From contig CANKYK010000002.1 in NCBI GenBank assembly GCA_947488155.1, positions 1,122,001 through 1,186,000 of the forward strand: DNA of 64,000 nucleotides, read 5' to 3'. The notes beneath the pieces were generated by a model. The model did no database searches and was not told where the DNA came from. It was given only the letters and a program-made list of their open reading frames with translations. Numbering within the stretch: the stretch's first letter is position 1; each line of letters begins with the position of its first letter. The stretch comes from an uncultured Erythrobacter sp. (GTDB lineage: Bacteria; Pseudomonadota; Alphaproteobacteria; Sphingomonadales; Sphingomonadaceae). A program made the translations under genes and the position numbers. Shown here piece after piece: positions 9,071-18,302 of this stretch.

Positions 9071-9865
9071 ATGAGCATGGGCGTCCTTGCAGGAAAACGC
9101 GGACTTGTGATGGGCGTCGCGAATGATCGCTCAATCGCCTGGGGTATTGCAAAAGCCTGCGCAGAGGCCGGCGCTGAGCTGGCTTTCACGTATCAGGGTG
9201 AGGGATTTGGTAAGCGGTTGGAACCGCTAGCGCAGAGCGTCGGTTCGGATGTCATGCTCGATGTTGATGTGACCGATGACGCTTCGCTTGATGCGGCCTT
9301 TGCCGCATTGCAGGAACGCTGGGGCACGCTCGACTTCATCATCCATGCCATTGCCTATTCCGACAAGTCAGAACTGGCCGGGCGTTTCCTTGATACGTCA
9401 CGCGATAACTTTAAAAACTGCATGGATATCTCTGCCTACAGCCTGATCGAGGTTGCGCGCCGTGCGCATCCGATGATGGTGGAAAATGGCGGAACGATCC
9501 TGACGCTCAGCTATATGGGTTCGAGCCGTGTCACGCCCAATTATAACGTCATGGGCGTCGCAAAAGCCGCGCTGGAATCGGCCGTGCGATATCTGGCCGA
9601 TGATCTTGGCCCAGAGGGCATACGCGTAAACACGATCAGCCCCGGCCCGATGAAGACGCTGGCCATGTCCGCAATTGGCGGCGCACGCAGGACCTACAGA
9701 CACACTGATACCAATGCGCCCATGCGCAGCAACGCAACACTGGAGGCGGTGGGCGGAACGGCGGTCTATTTGTGCAGCGATGCAGGCGCATACACCACCG
9801 GAGAGATCATCCATGTGGATGGCGGCTTCCATGTTCTGGGCATGCCACAGCTCGACAATTTATGA
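9071..9865 (+). CDS. fabI: Enoyl-ACP reductase (NADH), FabI type
   Basis: Last reduction step of the fatty-acid elongation cycle and the target class of triclosan. The 264-residue short-chain dehydrogenase has the FabI-type cofactor start (GLVMGVANDRSIAWGIA) and the Y-x6-K signature in PNYNVMGVAKAALES. It also has the ISPGPMKTLAMSAI loop. An ATG at 9077 is an alternative start; gaggtgac just before 9071 supports the one given. Third gene of the fabA-fabB-fabI run. Confidence 0.96.
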   Translation: MSMGVLAGKRGLVMGVANDRSIAWGIAKACAEAGAELAFTYQGEGFGKRLEPLAQSVGSDVMLDVDVTDDASLDAAFAALQERWGTLDFIIHAIAYSDKSELAGRFLDTSRDNFKNCMDISAYSLIEVARRAHPMMVENGGTILTLSYMGSSRVTPNYNVMGVAKAALESAVRYLADDLGPEGIRVNTISPGPMKTLAMSAIGGARRTYRHTDTNAPMRSNATLEAVGGTAVYLCSDAGAYTTGEIIHVDGGFHVLGMPQLDNL

Positions 9866-9875
9866 TCGGCGAGTG

Positions 9876-10337
9876 ATGATCATTCGTTCTACAGACCTGA
9901 GCGAACCGGAAGTCATCGCGCTACTCGAATTGCATCATGGAGAGATGGAACAATTCTCTCCGCCTGGCACATGCCATGTTCTCGACCTATCTGGCTTGAA
10001 AGCCCCGGAAATAGAGGTTTTTGCGGCGTGGGAAGGCGAGGCTCTATTATCAATCGGGGCACTGAAACAACATGAAGGCTTTGGCGAGATCAAATCGATG
10101 CGGGCCCATCCCGATGCGCGAGGGAAGGGTGCGGGCAAAGCTATGTTGGAGCACTTGATCATCCGCGCTCAGGAATTGGGTTTCCCGCAAATCAAACTAG
10201 AGACAGGCGATGGCGGAGTTTTCGAGGCAGCAGTTGGACTCTACAAGAACTTCGGGTTTGTGCCTTGCGAGGCCTTTGCCGGTTACACGCCAAGTGACTT
10301 CAACAAGTTTTACGCTTTGTCTTTGCGTGCCGGGTGA
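9876..10337 (+). CDS. GNAT family N-acetyltransferase
   Basis: A 153-residue acyl-CoA-dependent transferase of the GNAT fold. The acetyl-CoA loop appears as HPDARGKGAGKAMLEHLI (about residues 70-88), preceded by the strand GEIKSMRAH and followed by LYKNFGFVPCEAF, a typical GNAT beta5-alpha4 ending. The acceptor is unknown. The start could be the GTG one codon earlier. It begins ten bases after fabI and may be its cotranscript, although no link to lipid synthesis can be read from the sequence. Confidence 0.85.
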   Translation: MIIRSTDLSEPEVIALLELHHGEMEQFSPPGTCHVLDLSGLKAPEIEVFAAWEGEALLSIGALKQHEGFGEIKSMRAHPDARGKGAGKAMLEHLIIRAQELGFPQIKLETGDGGVFEAAVGLYKNFGFVPCEAFAGYTPSDFNKFYALSLRAG

Positions 10338-10346
10338 GGGCGTCCA

Positions 10347-11435
10347 TTGAACGAAGTTAAACCTCTACGCCCCAGCTTTTTGAGCCTAGCAAGTGAGCTT
10401 TTGGCTCTGCCCAAGGTATTGGTCGCACCGCTGCGTTCAGCCGATCAGATGGAACCGTTTGCCAATGGTAAGACCGCTCTGGTCATTCCCGGCATGCTTT
10501 CCAACAATGCCGCAACCGCCCTACTCATCGCGAACCTGCGGCAGGCCGGGTTTGACGCGCATGGCTGGGAAAATGGTCTCAACACCAAGGTTACACCAGC
10601 GCGCATCACGGCCGTGGAAGATCACGTTGCAAGGCTGTCTGATCAGACCTCACAAAAGATCATCGTGATTGGCTGGAGCCTTGGCGGGCTATACGCGCGG
10701 CTGCTCGCGCATCGCTCGCCGCATCATATCGACCTTGCTGTCACCTTGGGATCGCCGTTTTCAGGCGACAGCCGGGCAAACAATGCCTGGCGTCTGTATG
10801 AGGCAATGAACGATCACAGCGTCGATAATCCGCCGTTTGAGGAGGATTTGTCGAATAAGCCACCAGTACGCACCCTCGCTATCTGGTCCAGCAGGGACGG
10901 CGTGATTTACCCTGAATGCACGGCGGGCACGCCGGAGCAATCAGACCTGAGGATTGAGCTGCCCTATAAGCATTTGGAGCTCGCAACATCGCGCCGGGCC
11001 ATACGCGAGGTGGTGGGTATTCTGCGCGAGGAAATGCGTGACGGTGCGCCTTCTGCACTAGCCTTGGCTCAGCTGCCGGTTCTGACGGACGAAGAGATCG
11101 CTCGACGGCTCCCTGTATGGTCGGTGCTGTCAGACACTTTCCTCGACACGGAGCTCGACGAGCATCACTATTTTCGCATCGCTGAGATGATCACTGAGGC
11201 GGGCTATTCCAAGGAAGAGCTTGAGACGATCTATCGCTGCGAGGTGGAGCCCGCGTTCTCGTTCAACCTGTTAGACCCTGCGGGCGAGTGGGCCGGGTGG
11301 CCGGAGGAATTCGTGCTGGAACGGGTGCTCGCAAGCCGTAAGACACCCGAGACGCAGGCTCGGCCGCGCGTCATCATGCACGACCATATCAAATCGGAAT
11401 GGGTGAAGATCAGCCGCGCCTTAGACGCGCTCTAA
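10347..11435 (+). CDS. Alpha/beta hydrolase fused to a DUF7079-like C-terminal domain
   Basis: The 362-residue protein begins with an alpha/beta-hydrolase domain (residues about 45-230). Its nucleophile elbow is GWSLGGLYA, followed by TLGSPFSG and the SSRDGVIYP and KHLEL regions that should supply Asp and His. Residues about 255-325 resemble DUF7079: RRLPVWSVLSDTFLDTELDE, then YSKEELETIYRCEVEPAF and a GEWAGW patch. Fusion of these two parts is unusual. The start is a TTG with gtgaggg just before it; the first ATG, 34 codons in, would cut the N-terminus. The substrate is unknown. Confidence 0.78.
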   Translation: MNEVKPLRPSFLSLASELLALPKVLVAPLRSADQMEPFANGKTALVIPGMLSNNAATALLIANLRQAGFDAHGWENGLNTKVTPARITAVEDHVARLSDQTSQKIIVIGWSLGGLYARLLAHRSPHHIDLAVTLGSPFSGDSRANNAWRLYEAMNDHSVDNPPFEEDLSNKPPVRTLAIWSSRDGVIYPECTAGTPEQSDLRIELPYKHLELATSRRAIREVVGILREEMRDGAPSALALAQLPVLTDEEIARRLPVWSVLSDTFLDTELDEHHYFRIAEMITEAGYSKEELETIYRCEVEPAFSFNLLDPAGEWAGWPEEFVLERVLASRKTPETQARPRVIMHDHIKSEWVKISRALDAL

Positions 11436-11453
11436 CCGCTCTCCGATTGGGCC

Positions 11454-12770
11454 TTATTCAATATCCCAGGCTCGCTCACCGTGGCTGGTCACATCAAGGC
11501 CTTCGATTTCCTCGTCCTGTTTGACCCGCATCGGGAAGAAAGCCGAGACCATCAACGCCAAGATCGCTGTGCCAATCGCACTCCACAACGCGACCGCGCC
11601 AATCCCAACAAATTGCGCAAACAATTGGCTGCCCATGTCCATTCCCGGGAAATACCCCGTTCCGCCAAGCTCTGGTGCCAGGAAGACAGCCAGCAACATA
11701 GTGCCCAGCAGACCGCCCACACCGTGAACCGCAAATACGTCGAGCGAATCGTCAATGTGCCATTTCAGCTTGATCAGCTGGATCGCGCCGTAACAAACCA
11801 TTGAACCGGCCACGCCGAACAGGATCGCTGCGCCAGGCGAGACAAACACCGCCGCCGGTGTGATCGTGGCCAGGCCAGCAATCGCGCCCGTTGCCCAACC
11901 AATCGTGGTCGGCTTACCCAGCGCAAGCCGCTCAACAAGCAGCCACGTGAGCGCGGCTGCACTGGCAGCAATATGTGTGTTGATGATGGCGGAAGAGGCG
12001 TTGTCATTTGCGCCCAGGGCAGAGCCGCCGTTAAATCCGAACCAACCCACCCACAGCAGAGCCGCACCCACCATCGTTAGCGCCGGAGCATGGGGCAACA
12101 TCAGCTTCTTGGGAAAACCGTCGCGCTTGCCCAGCAGCATCGCAACCAGCAGCGCAGAAACGCCAGCGGTGGTGTGCACCACGAGGCCGCCGGCAAAGTC
12201 TAGCGTGCCAAATTGGCTTGCCAGCCATCCGCCGCCCCACAGCCAATGCGCAACCGGCGCGTATACGACGAGGCCCCATAGCGCGCAAAACGCCAGCACC
12301 CAGGCAAACCGAGCGCGCTCTACCCACGCGCCCACCATCAGGGCAGGAGTGATCACCGCAAAAGTCATCTGGAACAGCGCAAATGTGCTTTCGGGCACCA
12401 AAGTGCCTTCACGCACCGTGCCCAGATTATCGAACATCAACGCGTTGCCACCGCCCATCCAGCCTGTTGTAACCGGGCCAAAGGCGATGGTGTAGCCGGC
12501 GATCACCCACAGCACCGAAGCAGCGGCGGCAATCGCGCCGCATTGCAAAACAACCGACAGCAGGTTTTTGGAGCGCACGAGGCCACCGTAGAACAGCGCA
12601 AGGCCTGGCAATGTCATCAGCAGCACGAACGCTGCGGAGGCCAATATCCATGCGGTGTCGCCAGTATCAGGCACCGCGATAGCAGGCGCCACCTCTTGAA
12701 GCGCATCTTGAGCAGAAAGCGGCGCGGCAAGGCCCGCAGCAATAATGAGTGAAAGCGCGGTGCGCAGCAT
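11454..12770 (-). CDS. amt: Ammonium transporter, Amt/MEP/Rh family
   Basis: Inner-membrane channel-like protein for ammonium uptake. The 438-residue product has a cleavable signal (LSLIIAAGLAAPLSAQ), as in E. coli AmtB, then about eleven membrane helices. Family signatures include LPGLALFYGGLVRSKN, FALFQMTFAVITPALM, FAGGLVVHTTAGVSALL and DVFAVHGVGGLLGTM, which hold the pore histidines. The ATG at 12768-12770 has a strong ribosome site (ggggga). The usual partner glnK (PII) is not beside it in this window. The 2-hydroxyacid dehydrogenase gene lies upstream in the same direction, about 107 bases away. Confidence 0.96.
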   Translation of the reverse strand: MLRTALSLIIAAGLAAPLSAQDALQEVAPAIAVPDTGDTAWILASAAFVLLMTLPGLALFYGGLVRSKNLLSVVLQCGAIAAAASVLWVIAGYTIAFGPVTTGWMGGGNALMFDNLGTVREGTLVPESTFALFQMTFAVITPALMVGAWVERARFAWVLAFCALWGLVVYAPVAHWLWGGGWLASQFGTLDFAGGLVVHTTAGVSALLVAMLLGKRDGFPKKLMLPHAPALTMVGAALLWVGWFGFNGGSALGANDNASSAIINTHIAASAAALTWLLVERLALGKPTTIGWATGAIAGLATITPAAVFVSPGAAILFGVAGSMVCYGAIQLIKLKWHIDDSLDVFAVHGVGGLLGTMLLAVFLAPELGGTGYFPGMDMGSQLFAQFVGIGAVALWSAIGTAILALMVSAFFPMRVKQDEEIEGLDVTSHGERAWDIE

Positions 12771-12877
12771 TGTTATGTCCCCCCAATGCCGCGCAGTCAT
12801 GCGGTCATTGCTCAAATTAATCCCTTTGCACGCGCTTTGTTTCAAACAGCGCTCAATATCAATGGCATTAATGCAAC

Positions 12878-13903
12878 TTACCCCGCGATCAGTGCCTCTA
12901 GCACTTGATCTGGTGGGCGGTGTCCATCGGCCCAAAAGCGGATATTGGCGATCACCTTCTCTCCAGAGGCTTCGCGGCCCTCCGCCGTTGCGCTGCCAAT
13001 ATGGGGCAGTGTCATGACATTGGGGCTTCTGATGAGACGCTCATCAACCTTCGGCTCCTCTGGGTAAACATCAAGACCCGCACCCGCGAGATGCCCACTT
13101 TCCAGTGCGGCGATCAGCGCTTCTTGGTCTATTAACTCGCCGCGGGCTGTGTTGATGATGCACGAACCAGGTTTCATCAAAGCAAAGCGGCGAGCATCGA
13201 GCATATTACGTGTCTCATCGGTCAGCGGGCTGTGCAATGTGACGATGTCAGCCGCGCTCAGCAGATCATCCAGGCTTTCCGCATAGTTCGCGCCCAGCAT
13301 GCTCTCGATCGCTTCAGGCAAGGGCTTTCGATTGTGATAGAGAATCGACAAGCCAAAAGCGCGTGCCCGGTGCGCAACCGCCTGGCCAATGCGGCCCATG
13401 CCGACGATTCCCAGTGTCTTTCCGCCAAGCTTACGCCCCAGCAGGCCCGATGGCGCCCATCCGGTCCACTCGCCGCGCCGAACCAGTGCTGTGCCTTCGC
13501 GAATGCGCCGTGGCACTCCGATAATGCCTGCCATCGCAATATCGGCGGTGTCGTCGGTAAAAACACCCGGCGTGTTGGTGACGAAGATCTTGCGCGCTGC
13601 CGCAGCGGCCAGATCAATATGCTCGATCCCTGCGCCAAAGCTCGCGATCAGGCCCAACTGCTCGCCTGCCTCTGCGATCATATCCGCATCAATTCTGTCC
13701 GTAACGGTGGGAACCAGCACGTCGCAGCTTTTCATCGCTGCGATCAAAGCATCTCGGCTCATCGGCTCGTCAGTGGTGTTGAGCTGACAATCGAACAGCT
13801 CGCTCATCCGCGCCTCTACAGAAGGCATCAACTGGCGGGTCACCACCACTTTCATTTCGCGCGCATTGCGGCGCTGGGTCTGCGCAGGTTCATTTGGCAT
13901 CAT
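12878..13903 (-). CDS. D-isomer-specific 2-hydroxyacid dehydrogenase (glyoxylate/hydroxypyruvate reductase type)
   Basis: A 341-residue NAD(P)H-dependent oxidoreductase. The nucleotide-binding motif is GIVGMGRIGQAVAHRA. The catalytic Arg, Glu and His appear in INTARGELID, LDVYPEEP and LPHIGSAT. The arrangement and the YHNRKPLPE segment, with Arg after the second strand, suggest NADPH preference and GhrB/GyaR-like activity; the exact substrate is inferred. There are two adjacent ATG codons at the start and another in-frame ATG 16 codons in (MKVVVTRQ), which may be the true start. Confidence 0.88.
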   Translation of the reverse strand: MMPNEPAQTQRRNAREMKVVVTRQLMPSVEARMSELFDCQLNTTDEPMSRDALIAAMKSCDVLVPTVTDRIDADMIAEAGEQLGLIASFGAGIEHIDLAAAAARKIFVTNTPGVFTDDTADIAMAGIIGVPRRIREGTALVRRGEWTGWAPSGLLGRKLGGKTLGIVGMGRIGQAVAHRARAFGLSILYHNRKPLPEAIESMLGANYAESLDDLLSAADIVTLHSPLTDETRNMLDARRFALMKPGSCIINTARGELIDQEALIAALESGHLAGAGLDVYPEEPKVDERLIRSPNVMTLPHIGSATAEGREASGEKVIANIRFWADGHRPPDQVLEALIAG

Positions 13904-13982
13904 CTAGCGCTAATGGCTTGTGGGCGCACAGGTCAAGCGCGCTTGAAGCCGCATGTCCAATGAAGCTATGGATGGATCTGTT

Positions 13983-14465
13983 ATGAAACGATTTGTTGTC
14001 TCTGTCTTGGTCGTGTTGGGCCTGCTCGCTTTAGCGCCGCTTGGCGCGCCGCTGTATGCGCAGGACCGCGAGACGCCATATTGGGCTTCGATTGATTCTG
14101 AGCGGGTCAATATGCGGGTCGGGCCAAGCGTCGATTACCCGATTGAATGGGTCTACAAACGCAAAGGCCTGCCGATCAAAGTCATCCGCCTACGCGAAGG
14201 CTGGCGCCTGATTGAAGATCCGGATGGGCAGCAAGGATGGGTCACGCGCAGCCTCCTAAGCGCCGCGCGCACCGCCATGATCATTGGCAAGGGGCCCATT
14301 GACCTGCGTGCATCCGCCAGCGCCACGTCCGCGCTCAGATGGCGCGCCATGCCGGGCAATGTCGGCAGACTGGGGAATTGCGAGGCTGGCTGGTGCGAGC
14401 TTGATATTGCCGGACGTACGGGGTGGGCACCGGAAGACCGCCTGTGGGGCACCGGCGCGCCCTGA
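13983..14465 (+). CDS. Exported SH3-domain protein
   Basis: A 160-residue protein with a signal peptide (MKRFVVSVLVVLGLLALAP, cleavage likely after YAQ) and two bacterial SH3-like repeats. The first is near SERVNMRVGPSVDYPIEWVYKRKG and the second near GPIDLRASASATSALRWRAMPG; each ends in a Gly-Trp (QGWVTRSL, TGWAPEDR). Such domains bind peptidoglycan or other envelope ligands. An upstream ATG (13953) would put ten polar residues before the signal, so 13983 is preferred. It is convergent with the next gene. Confidence 0.85.
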   Translation: MKRFVVSVLVVLGLLALAPLGAPLYAQDRETPYWASIDSERVNMRVGPSVDYPIEWVYKRKGLPIKVIRLREGWRLIEDPDGQQGWVTRSLLSAARTAMIIGKGPIDLRASASATSALRWRAMPGNVGRLGNCEAGWCELDIAGRTGWAPEDRLWGTGAP

Positions 14466-14470
14466 CCGCT

Positions 14471-14914
14471 CTATTTCAGAGGCGTAATCTCATAGCTTTC
14501 GCTGCCGTCTGACAATGTCGTGGTGAAGCTGCCATCAGCATTTGCCGCGCCATTATTCCAGCAACGCTGCTTACGCGCTTCACCATCCTCACCGCGCGGA
14601 TTGAAACAGAACGACGCGCCATCGACGTCCCATGTTCCGCTACCAACCCGGACATTCTGCGGATTGTAGTCGATGTAGGTTCCGTCCGGCTCAAGCTTCG
14701 TCTTGGCGTAGATCGTGCCATTGCTGCCAATGGTATATAGGCCAGGGACCATCACAAAACCTGGGCCATCGGCGGCTTCAGCGCGGGCAGGGGCGTCCAC
14801 TGCCTCACCGCTGACCTCTGCATCGCCATCGCTGCCGGTCGCCGTTTCTCCGCAAGCGCTGAGCGCGATCAGCGTTGGAAGAGTGAGACAGGCGGCGGCT
14901 CGGCGAAATTGCAT
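14471..14914 (-). CDS. Putative lipoprotein of unknown function
   Basis: A 147-residue protein with a lipoprotein signal (LIALSAC, lipidated C21) and a Glu/Asp/Ala-rich linker. A small beta-rich domain starts near residue 55 (GLYTIGSNGTIYAKTKL) and ends with SYEITPLK. Two Cys residues (SFCFNP and KQRCWNN) could form a disulfide. I do not recognise the family. Its ATG overlaps the thiolase stop by one base, so it is probably translated from the thiolase mRNA. Confidence 0.72.
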   Translation of the reverse strand: MQFRRAAACLTLPTLIALSACGETATGSDGDAEVSGEAVDAPARAEAADGPGFVMVPGLYTIGSNGTIYAKTKLEPDGTYIDYNPQNVRVGSGTWDVDGASFCFNPRGEDGEARKQRCWNNGAANADGSFTTTLSDGSESYEITPLK

Positions 14915-16110
14915 CAGACGATCTCAACCGCAACAGCGGTTGCTTCGCCGCCACCGATGCATAGGCTGGCGACACCTTTAGTTTTCCCCTGCTGTTTCAG
15001 TGCATTGAGCAGCGTCACAATGATCCGGGTGCCGCTGGCGCCAATGGGATGACCCAGGGCTGTGCCGCCGCCGTTCACATTGATCTTCGCGTGATCAATG
15101 CCGAGGTCGCGCATTGCGAACATCGCCACACAAGCAAACGCCTCGTTCACTTCCCACAGCTCAACATCGTCAACCGACCAGCCTGTATTGGCGAGCACTT
15201 TTTCGATCGCCCCGATCGGCGCAACGGTAAAATCCTTCGGTTCGCGCGCATGGGCCGCCATGGCAACGATCTTTGCAACTGGCGTCGCGCCCTTTTCCGC
15301 CGCCACGCTTTCGCGTGTCAAAACGACTGCGGCCGCGCCATCAGAGATTGAGCTAGAGGTTGCCGCCGTGATCGTGCCGTCCTTGGCAAAGGCTGCGCGC
15401 AATTGCGGGATCTTGTCCGGGCGGCCTTTACCAGGAGCTTCGTCGGTGTCGACGGTGACATCGCCCTTACGTGTCTTGAACGTCACCGGCACGACTTCGT
15501 CCGCAAAGGCGCCGCTTTCAATCGCAGCATTAGCGCGGCGCAGGCTTTCGACGGAATATTCGTCCATCTCCTCGCGCGTCATTTGATAATCGTTCGCTGT
15601 GTCCTGCGCGAAAGTGCCCATCGCCCGGCCTTCTTCATAGGCATCTTCCAGCCCGTCGAGGAACATGTGATCATAGGTCGTGTCATGGCCAAGGCGCGCA
15701 CCAGAACGATGCTTCTTCAGCAGGTACGGTGCATTGGTCATGCTCTCCATCCCGCCGGCAACCACCATGTCGATCGTGCCTGATGCCAGAGCCTCGCTGC
15801 CCATGATCACTGTCTGCATGCCAGAGCCGCAAACTTTGTTCACCGTGGTTGCTTGCACGGTTTTCGGCAGGCCAGCCTTAATCGCAGCCTGGCGGGCAGG
15901 GGCCTGCCCCAGACCAGCGGGTAGGACGCAGCCCATATAGGCCCGGTCAAAATCTTCACCGTTCACCCCTGAGCGCTCTACCGCTGCCTTCACTGCCGTG
16001 GCGCCAAGATCCGTCGCTGACACATCAGCCAGCGCGCCCTGCATTCCGCCCATTGGCGTACGAGCATAAGAAAGGATGACAATCGGATCATTGGCGGAAA
16101 ACTGGGCCAT
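14914..16110 (-). CDS. Acetyl-CoA C-acetyltransferase (thiolase)
   Basis: A 398-residue thiolase that condenses or cleaves acetoacetyl-CoA or longer 3-ketoacyl-CoA. The acylated nucleophile is C94 (NKVCGSGMQT). The C-terminal signature NGGGTALGHPIGASGTR holds the catalytic His, and CIGGGEATA the second Cys. Length and motifs match biosynthetic-type thiolases (AtoB/PhaA), but no polyhydroxyalkanoate genes are nearby, so the pathway is open. It is divergent from the aldehyde dehydrogenase gene across a 185-base region with an inverted repeat. Confidence 0.93.
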   Translation of the reverse strand: MAQFSANDPIVILSYARTPMGGMQGALADVSATDLGATAVKAAVERSGVNGEDFDRAYMGCVLPAGLGQAPARQAAIKAGLPKTVQATTVNKVCGSGMQTVIMGSEALASGTIDMVVAGGMESMTNAPYLLKKHRSGARLGHDTTYDHMFLDGLEDAYEEGRAMGTFAQDTANDYQMTREEMDEYSVESLRRANAAIESGAFADEVVPVTFKTRKGDVTVDTDEAPGKGRPDKIPQLRAAFAKDGTITAATSSSISDGAAAVVLTRESVAAEKGATPVAKIVAMAAHAREPKDFTVAPIGAIEKVLANTGWSVDDVELWEVNEAFACVAMFAMRDLGIDHAKINVNGGGTALGHPIGASGTRIIVTLLNALKQQGKTKGVASLCIGGGEATAVAVEIV

Positions 16111-16227
16111 GCGGGGTTCCTTGGCTAAAATCTGTAATTTGTTTCACTGGATAGTGTCTTGGGCGATGTAATGCTGCGCTGCGGCATTGGCAATGTGCAG
16201 TTTCAAGGTGGGGCCACGGCCCAATAC

Positions 16228-16261
16228 TGCTTGTCATATTGCGATTTTTTGGCGACAAGCA
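16228..16261. promoter_or_regulatory. 8-bp inverted repeat between thiolase and aldehyde dehydrogenase genes
   Basis: TGCTTGTC (16228-16235) and GACAAGCA (16254-16261) are a perfect inverted repeat separated by 18 bases, just upstream of the aldehyde dehydrogenase ribosome site. The spacing puts the half-sites about two and a half helical turns apart, as for a dimeric regulator. It could also be a small mRNA hairpin. No regulator gene lies next to it. Confidence 0.35.
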
Positions 16262-16295
16262 TGGCAAATCAAAACGTATTTCTGGAGAGAACCCT

Positions 16296-17726
16296 ATGGC
16301 CGATGACCGCAAAGTAGAATTGGACGCCATTCTAAAGCGCCAGCGTGAGGCCTTTACCGCATCCCGACCGGAAAGCATAAACATGCGCAAAGACCGGATT
16401 AAGCGGGCTATGGCTCTGCTGAAAGATCACAGCGAAAACCTGTGCAAGGCGATGAGCGCTGATTTCGGCAATCGCTCCGTCGATCAATCGATGATCACCG
16501 ATATTGCGGGCACAGTTGGCGCGGGGAAACATGCGCTCAAGAACATGGATAAATGGGCCAAATCGGAAAAGCGCCCCGTGCAATTTCCATTGGGGCTGCT
16601 CGGCGCGAAGGCTGAGATCCGCTATGAGCCAAAGGGCGTGGTTGGCATTCTTAGCCCATGGAATTTCCCGGTAAATCTCGCATTCTCGCCGTTGATGCAG
16701 GTTCTGGCAGCGGGTAACCGCGCGATGATCAAGCCGAGCGAATTTACAGAGCGTACGTCCCTGTTGATGGCGGAACTGGTCGATGAATATTTCACGCCCG
16801 ATGAAGTGGCGGTAATTACCGGCGGACCAGAAGTCGCCGCGGCATTTTCCGAGTTACCCTTTGATCATCTGGTCTTCACCGGTTCCACAGCAACCGGGCG
16901 CCGAGTGATGGAGGCGGCCTCAAAGAACCTTGTGCCAGTCACGCTGGAGCTGGGCGGAAAATCGCCTGTTATCATGGGCAAGAGCGCCGACTTTGCCAAA
17001 GCGGGTGAGCGCATTGCTCTGGGTAAAATGATGAACGCAGGCCAGATATGTCTCGCACCTGATTATATGTATGTCCCGCAGGATAAGCAGGACGAGGCAA
17101 TCCAAGGCGTCTCTGACGGCGTCACCAATATGTATCCAACCCTGCTCGAAAATGATGATTACGCCTCCATCGTCAGCGATCGTCATTTTGAGCGGCTGCA
17201 AGGCATGGTCGCCGATGCACGCGACAAAGGCGCAGAGGTGATCGAGGTTAATCCAGGCGATGAAGATTTTGGTTCGGCCAACCAACGCAAAATGCCGCTA
17301 ACGATCCTGAAGAACGTGACTGACCAGATGGAAGCGATGCAGGAAGAGATCTTCGGACCCGTCCTGCCCGTAAAGACGTATAAAACCGTCGACGATGCCG
17401 TTGATTATGTGAATGAAAATGACCGTCCCTTGGGCCTCTATTACTTTGGCCAAGACACCGACGAGCAGGAACGCGTGCTGACCCGGACGATCTCTGGCGG
17501 TGTCACCACCAATGACGTTATCTTTCATGTTTCGATGGAGGATTTGCCATTCGGCGGGGTCGGGCCATCCGGCATGGGCAGCTATCACGCGGTCGAAGGC
17601 TTTAAGGAATTCAGCCACGCGCGCGCCGTCTATCACCAGCCCAAGATCGACATTGCCAAACTGGGCGGGTTTAAACCGCCTTATGGAAAAGCCAGTCAGA
17701 AAGCTGCCGCTGGGATGATGAAGTGA
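16296..17726 (+). CDS. Coniferyl-aldehyde-dehydrogenase-like aldehyde dehydrogenase
   Basis: A 476-residue NAD(P)-dependent aldehyde dehydrogenase. It shows the cofactor region GILSPWNFPVNL, the motif FTGSTATGRRVM, the general-base Glu in LELGGKSPVIM and the catalytic Cys in NAGQICLAPDY. The LAPDY continuation and overall length resemble coniferyl aldehyde dehydrogenases (CalB type) and related fatty-aldehyde enzymes; substrate choice is inferred. The ATG at 16296 follows tggagag; an upstream start would add 19 poorly conserved residues. Confidence 0.88.
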   Translation: MADDRKVELDAILKRQREAFTASRPESINMRKDRIKRAMALLKDHSENLCKAMSADFGNRSVDQSMITDIAGTVGAGKHALKNMDKWAKSEKRPVQFPLGLLGAKAEIRYEPKGVVGILSPWNFPVNLAFSPLMQVLAAGNRAMIKPSEFTERTSLLMAELVDEYFTPDEVAVITGGPEVAAAFSELPFDHLVFTGSTATGRRVMEAASKNLVPVTLELGGKSPVIMGKSADFAKAGERIALGKMMNAGQICLAPDYMYVPQDKQDEAIQGVSDGVTNMYPTLLENDDYASIVSDRHFERLQGMVADARDKGAEVIEVNPGDEDFGSANQRKMPLTILKNVTDQMEAMQEEIFGPVLPVKTYKTVDDAVDYVNENDRPLGLYYFGQDTDEQERVLTRTISGGVTTNDVIFHVSMEDLPFGGVGPSGMGSYHAVEGFKEFSHARAVYHQPKIDIAKLGGFKPPYGKASQKAAAGMMK

Positions 17727-17927
17727 TGGGGAAAACTGCGCGGCATTAAACGGTATGTTTCCGCGAAGACCGTTCTAGGAGTGCTTCCATCCGCCGCAAA
17801 GCCGCGGAATCAGGTGGTTTACCTAGTCTCATCAAATGATGCAGGAAATGCCTGATTCGCGGGCTTGCGCGGCGTGCGCGAGAGGCCTAAGCGACCCCCT
17901 GGGATTAATCACCGTCTGGACTTTATC

Positions 17928-18302
17928 GTGGTCGACCTTAGCCAGTATCTACCGATACTGATTTTCATCGCCATAGCCTTTGGCTTATCGTGCCTTTTTG
18001 TATTTCTGCCGATGGGCGTCTCACGCCTTACCGGGGCACACAACCCGGACGCGGAAAAGCTGTCTGAATATGAGTGCGGCTTTCCCGCATTTGAGGACGC
18101 ACGCAGCCAGTTTGATGTGCGCTTTTATCTGGTCGCAATCAGCTTCATCATCTTCGACCTTGAGGCGGCCTTCCTGTTCCCTTGGGCGGTCAGCCTAGGC
18201 GAGACGGGCTGGGTCGGTTGGATCGGAATGATGACCTTCTTAGGCATTTTGGCGATTGGCCTCACGTACGAATGGAAGAAGGGGGCTCTGGACTGGGAAT
18301 GA
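17928..18302 (+). CDS. nuoA: NADH-quinone oxidoreductase subunit A
   Basis: Membrane subunit of complex I at the junction of the peripheral and membrane arms. The 124-residue product has three membrane helices and the loop signature [20 protein letters not shown], then [21 protein letters not shown]. The start is taken as GTG at 17928 ([12 protein letters not shown]); an upstream ATG would add 21 hydrophilic residues unlike other NuoA proteins. First gene of the nuo operon. The 200 bases before it hold no gene and should contain the operon promoter, which I could not locate. Confidence 0.94.
   Translation: MVDLSQYLPILIFIAIAFGLSCLFVFLPMGVSRLTGAHNPDAEKLSEYECGFPAFEDARSQFDVRFYLVAISFIIFDLEAAFLFPWAVSLGETGWVGWIGMMTFLGILAIGLTYEWKKGALDWE

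Noticed and set aside
17727..17927. Possible gene or RNA upstream of nuoA
   Set aside because: I found only short weak stems and no coding signal; it is probably just the operon promoter region.
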